From IMG/VR virus record IMGVR_UViG_3300006928_003197, positions 1-24,311 of that record: a stretch of DNA of 24,311 bases; one strand, 5' to 3'. This document shows, piece by piece, positions 5,971-13,052 of the stretch (position 1 is its first letter; each line of letters opens with the position of its first letter). The position numbers and the translations under genes were made by a program. The notes beneath the pieces are model-generated. The model searched no databases. It saw only the letters and a list, made by a program, of their open reading frames with translations, and was not told the DNA's origin. This stretch comes from a virus.

Positions 5971-6987
5971 ATGATTAAATTAAAAGATATAATAAGAGAA
6001 TCCAAATCTTCAGGTGTATTATCAGAAGCATTTAGAAGTTCTATCCTTAGAAAAATGGTGAACAACTTTCAAGGTTTAGATAGAGACTTCTTTACCTATG
6101 GTGCAAGACTTGGTGTTCAATGGGATAAGGTTACGGATAGCCAAATAGAAAAGAATACAAAACCTAAGAAAAAAGGTATAGAGTTTGCAGTCGCAACAAA
6201 AAAGATGGATTTACCATCTAAAAAAAGATATGGTGATTACAATTCTATTCGACAAGTAGAAAAGGGAACTGCACTTATTGTGCTAAGAGATGGTAAACCA
6301 CTTTGGTATACAAAATCTTGGAGAAATGTAGACCAAAAACGTAAAGGGGCTACAGGAAAAGGCACATCGATGCAAGCTGGTCCAAGAAGTTCACTTTATG
6401 GTGATGATAAGATGTCTTTTGGTATTGATAAGTTTGGATACCAAAGTTTATCTGCTGTACAATCACTACCCGGCATTGTTTACTATCAGGTGACTTTAGA
6501 TGAAAATATGCCTTATATGGGTGGTAAAGAAAAAAGAGAATTGAGACAAGCAGTTGGTGAGGGTTCTTGGAAGTGGAAAAGCGATGGTGAGTTTAGAGAT
6601 GGAAACGAAAGAAGATATAGAGATTTACTTAATCAAACATACAAAGATAAAAAGAAAGTGAATGCTAAAGTAAAAGCAGCAAAAGATTTTACCAATGGAT
6701 TGATAGCCGCAGCTATCGGTGGTAAACCATCAGCTAAGTTTGATAAGTTACTAAAGCAGTATAATAGTTGGACTACAAATGAAGAAAAAAAGGTATACGA
6801 GTATATGTCTCGTATCACACGTTCAATGGAAGATTTATATGGTGATTTCGGAAGATATATTGAATCAACAAAATATGATGAGGAACAAGAAAAGAAAAAG
6901 GGTGGAAAACTAGCCTACTATCGTGCAGATGATGATGCTAGAAGTGTTGCAGCCAAAGCTGGTAGGATTATACAAGGTAAATTCTAA
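5971..6987 (+). CDS. Hypothetical basic protein with capsid-targeting-like N-terminus
   Basis: I chose ATG 5971 (338 residues) rather than the TTG at 5959 because the product then begins MIKLKDIIRE, closely matching the MIKLMDILNE start of the next gene. In T4, short N-terminal peptides of this character direct internal proteins into the prohead and are cut after (L/I)xE by gp21; here IRE (residues 8-10) and LSE followed by Ala (about 18-20) would both fit. The body is mixed alpha/beta with Lys-rich stretches and strand-like segments (TALIVLRDGKPLWYTKSW, GIVYYQVTLDENMPYMGG). It could be an enzyme delivered with the DNA, but I recognise no catalytic motif. It ends in a TAATG overlap with the next gene. 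Confidence 0.65.
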   Translation: MIKLKDIIRESKSSGVLSEAFRSSILRKMVNNFQGLDRDFFTYGARLGVQWDKVTDSQIEKNTKPKKKGIEFAVATKKMDLPSKKRYGDYNSIRQVEKGTALIVLRDGKPLWYTKSWRNVDQKRKGATGKGTSMQAGPRSSLYGDDKMSFGIDKFGYQSLSAVQSLPGIVYYQVTLDENMPYMGGKEKRELRQAVGEGSWKWKSDGEFRDGNERRYRDLLNQTYKDKKKVNAKVKAAKDFTNGLIAAAIGGKPSAKFDKLLKQYNSWTTNEEKKVYEYMSRITRSMEDLYGDFGRYIESTKYDEEQEKKKGGKLAYYRADDDARSVAAKAGRIIQGKF

Positions 6988-7313
6988 TGATTAAGTTAAT
7001 GGACATATTAAATGAACAATCTGTAGAAGTAGGAAGCGCTTATGATAATAATGGACAGATAGAGTTGGTGATAGATAAACACTTTGTAAAAGGTAAGTGG
7101 AAAGTTGTTGATTTTGATTTGAGACAAGACTTTTATAAGGGTGGCGGCACATCATCAGAAAATATATTAAAAAAACAGAAAAAAGTAAAATTAAAACCAG
7201 CTCAAATTAATAAAATAAAAAAAATTATGAATAATCGTGAGGATAAACATTATATCGAAAAGGATAATTTTAGAGTTTCTGATATTTTAAATGCATTAAA
7301 TAGAAATAAATAA
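6987..7313 (+). CDS. Small protein with capsid-targeting-like N-terminus
   Basis: A 108-residue protein beginning MIKLMDILNE, matching seven of ten residues at the start of the upstream protein and ending in an LNE that fits the T4 prohead-protease rule. The rest has a strand-rich half (GQIELVIDKHFVKGKWKVVDF), a Gly-rich turn and a Lys-rich helical half (KKVKLKPAQINKIKKIM). No family recognised. Its ATG overlaps the preceding TAA, and the following gene starts one base after its stop, so the three genes are probably co-translated. A DNA-associated protein packed into the capsid is one reading. Confidence 0.65.
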   Translation: MIKLMDILNEQSVEVGSAYDNNGQIELVIDKHFVKGKWKVVDFDLRQDFYKGGGTSSENILKKQKKVKLKPAQINKIKKIMNNREDKHYIEKDNFRVSDILNALNRNK

Positions 7314-7314
7314 T

Positions 7315-8274
7315 ATGCCATCAGTAAGTAAAGCACAACAAAGATTTATGGGACTGGTTCACGCTTATAAAAAGGGTGAGGTTCCAGCGAGTAAAGTTAG
7401 TAAAGCTGTAAAAGATGCAGCTAAATCAATGAAAAAGAAATCAACTAAAAAGTTTGCTTCTACAAAACATAAGGGATTACCTAACAAGGTAAGACAAGAA
7501 ACTTTAGATAAGTTAAGAGAATTAATTAGATTAGAACTTGAGGGTTGTGGTTATGTTATGTCAGCTGAAGACCCAACTTACAAATTAAAATCACCAGGTG
7601 GTACAGGTGAAGAAGATGAGGAACTAAAAGAGGGTAAACAATGCTTATGTGAAAAGTGTTGGAAAGGATATAAGATACATCCTACTCGTAAAACAAAAGT
7701 ATTGTTTGGTAAAAGATATCCTAATTGTATAAAGAACGAATCAGCTGAAACTATGAAGTTTAAAAGATTACCAAAGATATATAAGAATTTAAAAGATGCT
7801 CAAATCGCAGTACATAAACAATCTATGAAAAATTTAAGAAAAAGTACCATAACTAAAAATATGGTTGTTTTAAAAAGTTCTAAAGGTGGATTTCAAGTAG
7901 CTATACAAGAATCGATGAGTAAATCTCAGATTAAAAAGATGAGAGATGATTTTAAAAAGACAGGTGAATTACCACCTCATTTGAAGAAGTTAGCTAAAGA
8001 TTTAGATAACGTGAAAAAGAAATATAAAGTTAAGAATGTAGTAGTACCAGGCTTAGAATGGATGTCAGAAACTATAACTGAGGATGGACACACGGATGTA
8101 GCTAGTGCTAAGAGAAGTATGAAGTTAGTTACAGAGGATGCACAAGAAGTATTACAGATGCTAACTATGATGAATGATGAAGATTCACTACCAAGCTGGT
8201 GGATGAACAAAATTGCAGTTGTTCGTAATGATATAAATAAAGCAAGGGACTACTTAAAAAATCCTAATCAATAA
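7315..8274 (+). CDS. Mosaic protein: DUF3008-like N-terminus, CxC/CWKGY module, helical C-terminal module
   Basis: The 319-residue product looks built from parts. Residues 1-60 (PSVSKAQQRFMGLVHAYKKG and on through a Lys/Ala-rich stretch) resemble the DUF3008 family, found as a small stand-alone protein in bacteria and phages. A Cys cluster follows (C110, C112, C115, C138) around KCWKGYKIHPTRK and FGKRYPNC, a module I recognise from other marine-phage proteins. The C-terminus (from about residue 255, ending in an SLPSWWMNKIAVV-type helix pair) resembles a helical module repeated on other marine-phage open frames. No catalytic motif is visible. It is the last of the four lysine-rich genes. A structural or internal virion role is inference. 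Confidence 0.7.
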   Translation: MPSVSKAQQRFMGLVHAYKKGEVPASKVSKAVKDAAKSMKKKSTKKFASTKHKGLPNKVRQETLDKLRELIRLELEGCGYVMSAEDPTYKLKSPGGTGEEDEELKEGKQCLCEKCWKGYKIHPTRKTKVLFGKRYPNCIKNESAETMKFKRLPKIYKNLKDAQIAVHKQSMKNLRKSTITKNMVVLKSSKGGFQVAIQESMSKSQIKKMRDDFKKTGELPPHLKKLAKDLDNVKKKYKVKNVVVPGLEWMSETITEDGHTDVASAKRSMKLVTEDAQEVLQMLTMMNDEDSLPSWWMNKIAVVRNDINKARDYLKNPNQ

Positions 8275-8283
8275 AAAAAATAA

Positions 8284-9030
8284 ATGGTTTCAGTAACAAA
8301 AAATCTATTATCTGAAATAGACTTTCAAAATGTTCAATGGTTCTGTTACAATAAATTTATCGATGTAACAGATACTATGAAGCATACTCACGAGAGAGCT
8401 ATATGGGATAGAAATCTAGTATCAGATTATAATAAAACCACCATAATGCAAATTGGTATGTTTGGTGAACGTGAGTTTGTGCATAAACAATACAACCCAT
8501 ATTCACATAAAGAGTTTCCCATACAGATAGAAAATCAAACAGTATATGATGAGATACCATATTCTGTAAAAGAATTAAATGTTTATTTTCAACCACTTGT
8601 TAGGCGTATCTTTGAAATGAAAGAAGAGTTTATGCAAACATTTGATTCAGATTTTGATTACTTAGATATACATTGTTACAAATGGAATTCACCAGGTGGT
8701 GGTATTGATTGGCATAACGATCCCTCTACTTGTTTTGACTTAGATGAAAAAGAGCAAGAGGTTTTCAATGCAAAACAAATGCAAAGAGTTGGTGCAGGTA
8801 GCTTTTACGTACATAGCACTTGGATGGATAGATGGCACGGAGAGTTACTAATTGAAGCAGGAGAAGATGTACCTCAGAGTGAAGTTATAGATGGTTGGTG
8901 GATAAAACCAACACCAAACAAACTTGTAACTTTGAGAACAGGTATAAATCATAGGGTAGCCAAAACATCAAATATGGCTATGGATAGATTATCATTACAG
9001 ATTTGGTTTAGTAAAGCAATAAGGAGTTAA
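8284..9030 (+). CDS. 2OG-Fe(II) oxygenase
   Basis: A 248-residue double-stranded beta-helix dioxygenase that would couple 2-oxoglutarate decarboxylation to hydroxylation of an unknown substrate. The facial triad is visible: H144 and D146 (in WHNDP), and distal H223 (in INHRVAKT), followed 12 residues later by R235 (in DRLSLQIWF), the usual 2-oxoglutarate salt-bridge residue. The segment before it, WWIKPTPNKLVTLRTG, is the expected penultimate strand. Such oxygenases are among the most frequent accessory genes of T4-like cyanophages, and none has a firmly known substrate to my knowledge. Protein prolyl residues or modified DNA bases are both possible; the nearby modification genes make the latter worth testing. 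Confidence 0.85.
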   Translation: MVSVTKNLLSEIDFQNVQWFCYNKFIDVTDTMKHTHERAIWDRNLVSDYNKTTIMQIGMFGEREFVHKQYNPYSHKEFPIQIENQTVYDEIPYSVKELNVYFQPLVRRIFEMKEEFMQTFDSDFDYLDIHCYKWNSPGGGIDWHNDPSTCFDLDEKEQEVFNAKQMQRVGAGSFYVHSTWMDRWHGELLIEAGEDVPQSEVIDGWWIKPTPNKLVTLRTGINHRVAKTSNMAMDRLSLQIWFSKAIRS

Positions 9031-9031
9031 A

Positions 9032-9343
9032 ATGAACTATTTTTTATTGGGTGTTCTTGCACCCATTTTCTTAAACTTTTTACATATGGCTATTAACGTG
9101 TACGTTTGTGTAGCACGAGGTAGTGTAATGAGTTTAGCATTTAGTGGAGCTAGTTTCGTAACCAAGAGTATTGGTATGGTTTTCTTAGCTTGGTTAGGTA
9201 TAGCTATCTTAGAATTAAACTTTAAGATTTACATACCTTTACTTTCTTTCTTTTGGTTCTTTACTCATCTTATAGAAGCATTTGTGATACAACATTACAT
9301 ACAACAAAACGTTCCAAAATATCTAAAGGAGATACAGATATGA
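9032..9343 (+). CDS. Small inner-membrane protein (three predicted helices)
   Basis: A 103-residue hydrophobic protein with helices near residues 3-27, 36-62 and 66-92 and a short polar end (QQNVPKYLKEIQI). It has an excellent ribosome binding site (AAGGAG, 9021-9026) and starts just past the oxygenase stop. Its stop overlaps the ATG of the next gene (ATGA). The helix pattern vaguely recalls AtpI-type proteins, but I would not press that. With the next two genes it forms a set whose products appear to belong to the inner membrane, the periplasm and the outer membrane. A holin is an alternative, though three helices with little charge between them is not distinctive. Confidence 0.65.
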   Translation: MNYFLLGVLAPIFLNFLHMAINVYVCVARGSVMSLAFSGASFVTKSIGMVFLAWLGIAILELNFKIYIPLLSFFWFFTHLIEAFVIQHYIQQNVPKYLKEIQI

Positions 9344-9585
9344 ACTTAACTTGGTTTTACTTCCATTGTGTTTTAGCGCTTGTTATTGTCGTAAAAGATT
9401 ACAATGGTACATTAGAAGAGGATTTGAATAAGTTTGAATTGAGTATCGGTATAAGAACTATACTGCCTGAAGATTCAACTGAGAACGATCCACCTTATTA
9501 TATACCACCGATAGAAGAGGAACCGATTGATTCAACTTGGATACTACCTGAGTATCCGACAAGAAGGGATACAACTGATGAGTAG
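9340..9585 (+). CDS. Short exported or membrane-anchored acidic protein
   Basis: I start this at ATG 9340, overlapping the preceding TGA and preceded by AGGAGA, which gives 81 residues. The first 20 (MNLTWFYFHCVLALVIVV) are hydrophobic and would act as a signal peptide or anchor. The remainder is acidic and Pro-rich (DPPYYIPPIEEEPIDSTW), probably extended in the periplasm. There is no lipobox I would trust, although one Cys lies in the hydrophobic stretch. Its end overlaps the start of the next gene by eight bases. It could be an adaptor between inner and outer membrane partners, or one half of a spanin-like pair. Confidence 0.55.
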   Translation: MNLTWFYFHCVLALVIVVKDYNGTLEEDLNKFELSIGIRTILPEDSTENDPPYYIPPIEEEPIDSTWILPEYPTRRDTTDE

Positions 9586-10153
9586 TTTTTTAAGTGGATT
9601 AATATTGTTCTCAAGTTTTGCTATGAGAACACCCAATGATGAATCAATCACAAAAGATGATTATGAGTTATCTCTAGGATTTAAATCTAAAACTATGTAT
9701 CTCAAACGAGATTGGGAACGAGAGTTAGGACAAAACTACACCGATGATGAGGTATGGTTTGAGTGGAAACCTGGCTTACTTTACATCAAACCACAATATG
9801 TCAATAAGACATCTCGTAATTTAAAATATGGTAAAGTGGATACTCGCTTACAAAAAGATGGTTATAGTTTTGGTTATACAGGATTGTACTCTGATGAGGC
9901 ATTTGAAAGTGGAGTATCTATAGGTGTTGTAAAGAAAAAAGAAATAAATCATACATTATCTTTACAAGCTAAGTTTGATGGATATTTATTTAGGAACGAA
10001 CTTACAGGTGATAGTAGATTTGATATGGAAGAAAATGTAAGTTTAAATTGGAAAATCACGGATAAGATAGTATTTAGTAATATATTCGATTATAACGATA
10101 TTAAAGATAAAAAGTACTACAAGTTCAAAGTGGGAATCGAATTTAGTCTTTAA
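9578..10153 (+). CDS. Predicted outer-membrane beta-barrel-like protein
   Basis: From ATG 9578, with AGAAGGGA just upstream, the product is 191 residues. It opens with a short hydrophobic segment that may be a signal sequence (SSFLSGLILFSSFAM). The rest is a series of alternating polar/hydrophobic strands rich in Tyr, Phe and Trp, separated by Asp/Asn/Lys turns (for example DGYSFGYTGLYSDE, KYYKFKVGIEFSL). The protein ends in an amphipathic strand of the kind that finishes outer-membrane barrels, although the last residue is Leu rather than Phe. I recognise no named family. A phage-made barrel could change the host surface, for example blocking a receptor, or could be a virion protein. Confidence 0.55.
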   Translation: MSSFLSGLILFSSFAMRTPNDESITKDDYELSLGFKSKTMYLKRDWERELGQNYTDDEVWFEWKPGLLYIKPQYVNKTSRNLKYGKVDTRLQKDGYSFGYTGLYSDEAFESGVSIGVVKKKEINHTLSLQAKFDGYLFRNELTGDSRFDMEENVSLNWKITDKIVFSNIFDYNDIKDKKYYKFKVGIEFSL

Positions 10154-10181
10154 TTGATATTTATTTTTGGAGAATAAAATT

Positions 10182-10586
10182 ATGGGATACAGATACACAG
10201 CAATTATATATTATAAGCCAACGTGGCATAAACAGCAACGTATTGAGGCTAACTCTGGCTCTATTAATATGGAAGAACGAGAAGTAAGATTCTTAACAGA
10301 AGCTACTCACTCCTGTTCTGCATATTACTATAGCACCAAATCGTTACACGATAACAACTACGCAACATCAGGTTCAGAATTAGAAACGTACTTTAGAAGT
10401 TGGAATGGATTCGGAACTGCATTAGTTTTATCAGGCTCAGTATTACCATTTGGTAATGATTGGGAATACGTAGGAACATCTTCAGCAGGAGTTTCAATGA
10501 GTTCGGCTGATGGTTGGGGTTGGAACGATGGTGATGACCCACTACCTGACAATTTTCCTGAAAGCTCACCACCTACTTGGTACTGA
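10182..10586 (+). CDS. Hypothetical soluble protein with Gly/Asp/Pro-rich tail
   Basis: The ATG at 10182, preceded by TGGAGA (10168-10173), gives 134 residues; an in-frame TTG at 10167 is less likely. The N-terminal half is strand-rich with aromatic residues (YRYTAIIYYKPTWHKQQR). The middle has Ser/Gly-rich stretches, and the end is acidic and Pro-rich (WGWNDGDDPLPDNFPESSPP). No signal peptide or metal motif is visible. It closes the transcription unit before the second TTGACA promoter. I do not recognise it. Confidence 0.55.
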   Translation: MGYRYTAIIYYKPTWHKQQRIEANSGSINMEEREVRFLTEATHSCSAYYYSTKSLHDNNYATSGSELETYFRSWNGFGTALVLSGSVLPFGNDWEYVGTSSAGVSMSSADGWGWNDGDDPLPDNFPESSPPTWY

Positions 10587-10626
10587 GGAATCAAACATTA
10601 ATAAAAACTTTTTTGAAAAAAAAAGC

Positions 10627-10655
10627 TTGACATTAATATCAAAAAAGTATTAAAT
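10627..10655 (+). promoter_or_regulatory. Sigma70-like promoter with upstream A-tract
   Basis: TTGACA (10627-10632), a 17-base spacer, then TTAAAT (10650-10655), with nine A residues immediately upstream (10616-10624). The block from the A-run through TTGACAT and an AT-alternating start of the spacer matches the promoter at 2931 closely. It lies 47 bases before the 3D-domain gene and would drive the DNA-modification and gp55 genes. Confidence 0.6.
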
Positions 10656-10701
10656 TTAGAGAAATATGAACATATTTATAAACAACAATAGAGGTAATAC
10701 T

Positions 10702-11220
10702 ATGCGAAAGCTATTAGTAAGTGTTATGACTGTAATGCTAGTTATTATTAATGGTTTAGTTAGTGTGAAGTTTATTGAAAAGAACAAACACACTATGAAA
10801 GAAATGCTCGATGTGGTGGTACAAGAACGAGATGAGTTGAAGTTACAACTTAAAGAATACGAGCAAAATGGAATAGAAGTGGATGTTACAATGTATCATC
10901 CAGTTACGCAACAGACAGATGCTACACCGGACATTCTGGCGGATGGAACGCGAATAAAAATCACTAAAGCTAGTGAATATAAGTTTATAGCGGTGAGTAG
11001 GAATCTTCTGAAGCGTTGGGGGGGTGCATTAAACTTTGGCGACTTTGTGCTTCTACGAGGAACAAAAAATGGTGCAAAAGATGGCGTCTATCAAGTACGA
11101 GATGTTATGAATGCCCGTTTTGTGAATCGAATAGATGTATTAGAATCACCAGGTGCTCCACCATATAAATTTACGGATGCTAATATCGTAAAGTTAGATT
11201 GGGTTAGCACTAATAAATAA
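10702..11220 (+). CDS. Membrane-anchored 3D-domain protein (cell-wall-active candidate)
   Basis: ATG 10702 with AGAGGT upstream gives 172 residues; an ATG at 10666 in the same frame would add 12 but lacks a good ribosome site. The order is a signal-anchor helix (about 3-24), a coiled coil (about 32-52), and a C-terminal double-psi beta-barrel of the 3D type: TMYHP, a DGT turn, EYKFIAVSR, FGDFVLLRG, then GVYQVRDV-MNARFVNRIDVLE, where the Asp residues give the domain its name. Related domains occur in MltA, RlpA-like and Sps/YabE-like muralytic proteins. A periplasmic peptidoglycan role in lysis, anchored in the inner membrane, is the natural inference. The cysteine-poor sequence and lack of a catalytic partner domain leave activity open. 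Confidence 0.75.
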   Translation: MRKLLVSVMTVMLVIINGLVSVKFIEKNKHTMKEMLDVVVQERDELKLQLKEYEQNGIEVDVTMYHPVTQQTDATPDILADGTRIKITKASEYKFIAVSRNLLKRWGGALNFGDFVLLRGTKNGAKDGVYQVRDVMNARFVNRIDVLESPGAPPYKFTDANIVKLDWVSTNK

Positions 11221-11242
11221 AAACAAAAATGTAAGGTTATAA

Positions 11243-12442
11243 ATGGAGTTATTCGAAAACTTTTTCGAGGATCCAGATAAGTTCATCTACGAAGATGAAA
11301 AGCAGAAGTTCATAGAACATATGGATTTTTTGAAAACTATGAGTGTCCAAGAATCTACACTTTATAAGAAGTGGAAAGAGTTTAATCATAACGACTATGA
11401 GATTAGACAAAAAGCTAGCAAGATTCATACGATTAAACCTAAGTTATGGAAACCAACAAACTTATCGGATAGAGAAACAACACTAGCAGAGATACAATCA
11501 ATAAAACCAAAAATCATTCCAATCAAACAAGGTGATTCAAGACAGAATGAATATTGGACTCTTATTCGTAGACTTATTCATACGATGGAGTTTACAGCTA
11601 ATCCAGGTAGAAACGTAAAGTTTATTGTTATGGATGAGACAAGTAATAAGATACTTGGTGTTATATGTTTTGGTTCTGATGTTATAGCTATTAGTGCTAG
11701 AGATTCTTACATTGGTTGGAGTAAAGATAATAAATTAACCGATGGTAAATTAAAAAACTCTACTATAGCTACAACTATATGTTCTACACAACCATTTGGA
11801 TTTAATTTCTTAGGTGGTAAATTAATCGCAGCATTAATATCTACTAAAACGTTTAGAGAACAATGGGAAAAGTTATATGGAGAAAAGTTAGCTGGAGTTA
11901 CAACTACATCACTATATGGTATACACTCTATGTACAATGGTATTCCTTATTGGAAAACACTTGGTGAATCTGCTGGTAGAATCTCATTAAAGCCTGACGA
12001 TGATTTCTTTCAGAAGTGGCACGATTGGTATAAAGATAATAAATCAGAAAAGTATGCAAAACACATACAAAGTAAAGATAAGGATTCAGGTCCTGTTACA
12101 GGTGTAAAACAAAGAATACTAAATCTTATATTTCAAGAGTTAGGGATAAGGACAACTGCATATGAACACGGATTTAAACGTGGCGTATTCTACCTAACTT
12201 ACTATGAAAATAGTAGAGAATATCTAAGAGGTGAGATATCTGAAAGTGAGTTAAAGTTAAAACCAAGATTTGAACAAGACATAGATGGTGTTATGGATTG
12301 GTGGAAAAAAAAGGCTTGTAAAAGATATGAAAAGTTGTTAACTTCCGGGAAGTTAAAAGATGATATTTTATTCTATGGAGATATCATAGGATTAGATTGG
12401 GAACAAACAAGAGAAAAATATATAGGCGAAGTTGGAAGATAA
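11243..12442 (+). CDS. DUF4338 (DruA-like) family protein
   Basis: The 399-residue product carries the DUF4338 core at about residues 95-250: LGVICFGSDVIAISARDSYIGW (strand, then R-D and G158-W159), a long central segment (PFGFNFLGGKLIAALIST), REQWEKLY, and closing YWKTLGESAGRI (A244-G245-R246). DUF4338 includes DruA of the Druantia anti-phage system, whose biochemistry I do not know to be settled. The N-terminal 90 residues and the helical C-terminus (WWKKKACKRYEKLL) are extra and basic, compatible with DNA binding. It overlaps the Mom-like gene by 11 bases, so the two products are likely made together. I infer a DNA-directed role in base modification or its protection. The family assignment is by pattern memory, not search. 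Confidence 0.7.
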   Translation: MELFENFFEDPDKFIYEDEKQKFIEHMDFLKTMSVQESTLYKKWKEFNHNDYEIRQKASKIHTIKPKLWKPTNLSDRETTLAEIQSIKPKIIPIKQGDSRQNEYWTLIRRLIHTMEFTANPGRNVKFIVMDETSNKILGVICFGSDVIAISARDSYIGWSKDNKLTDGKLKNSTIATTICSTQPFGFNFLGGKLIAALISTKTFREQWEKLYGEKLAGVTTTSLYGIHSMYNGIPYWKTLGESAGRISLKPDDDFFQKWHDWYKDNKSEKYAKHIQSKDKDSGPVTGVKQRILNLIFQELGIRTTAYEHGFKRGVFYLTYYENSREYLRGEISESELKLKPRFEQDIDGVMDWWKKKACKRYEKLLTSGKLKDDILFYGDIIGLDWEQTREKYIGEVGR

Positions 12443-13052
12443 AGTTACAGATTATTTTGTAGAAAAAGTACCTACAAACGCAATAGAAGATTTTGTTAGA
12501 AAAAATCATTATTCAAAAAGTGTAAGAGGTTTACATATCAGTTATTGTTTCGGATTATTTTCACCAAGTGGAAAGTTTGGGATACCAAAATTAATTGGTG
12601 CTATGATGTTTGGAATACCAGCTATGGCTGGTGTTGCAGAAAGTTATATGCCAGAAACACCAGATAGAGTTATAGAATTAAATAGACTTTGTTGTATTGA
12701 CGATACAGTCAAGAATACAGAAAGTTACTTTATTGGTAAAGCCATTACTTGGTTAAAAAAGCATACAAATTACAAGCTTATTCTGTCCTATGCGGATACT
12801 TTTCAAGGACACGAGGGTGTTATATACAAAGCAACTAACTTTATACATTTAGGAATGACAAAACCGAGTAGGATGTTGATAGCTGATGGTGAGAAGTATC
12901 ACGCTAGGATGTTAACTAAAAAAAGTCCTAAATTTGAAAATATTAGACAACGTATGAAAAAGGGTGATGAGAATATTTGGACTGAACCACTACCACCAAA
13001 ACATATCTATATTTTACCATTGGATAAAAAGACAAGGAAAATATTTTCGTGA
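12432..13052 (+). CDS. Mom-like DNA base modification protein (GNAT fold)
   Basis: 206 residues resembling the phage Mu Mom family, which alters adenine in DNA so that it resists restriction. Visible Mom-like features: N25-H26-Y27-S28 near the start, a central strand-helix unit ELNRLCCIDD (82-91) then KNTESYFIGKAITWL (94-108), SYAD at 119-122, GHEG at 126-129, and IYKATNFIHLG (131-141), which together make the acetyltransferase-like fold. No ATG or GTG is available in a sensible place; the start is a TTG inside the end of the DUF4338 gene. The stop overlaps the GTG of the glycosyltransferase (GTGA). In Mu the mom gene is tightly controlled; here only translational coupling is visible. Confidence 0.75.
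   Translation: MEDKVTDYFVEKVPTNAIEDFVRKNHYSKSVRGLHISYCFGLFSPSGKFGIPKLIGAMMFGIPAMAGVAESYMPETPDRVIELNRLCCIDDTVKNTESYFIGKAITWLKKHTNYKLILSYADTFQGHEGVIYKATNFIHLGMTKPSRMLIADGEKYHARMLTKKSPKFENIRQRMKKGDENIWTEPLPPKHIYILPLDKKTRKIFS

Noticed and set aside
8232-8239. Exact T4 late-promoter box TATAAATA 45 bases before the oxygenase gene
   Set aside because: It lies inside a coding sequence, and similar boxes occur elsewhere in coding regions of this AT-rich sequence, so it carries little weight alone.
12432-13052. Mom-like gene as a plain GNAT acetyltransferase acting on host proteins
   Set aside because: The NHYS start, the NTES-FIG helix and SYAD...GHEG fit the Mom pattern better, and the neighbours point to DNA.
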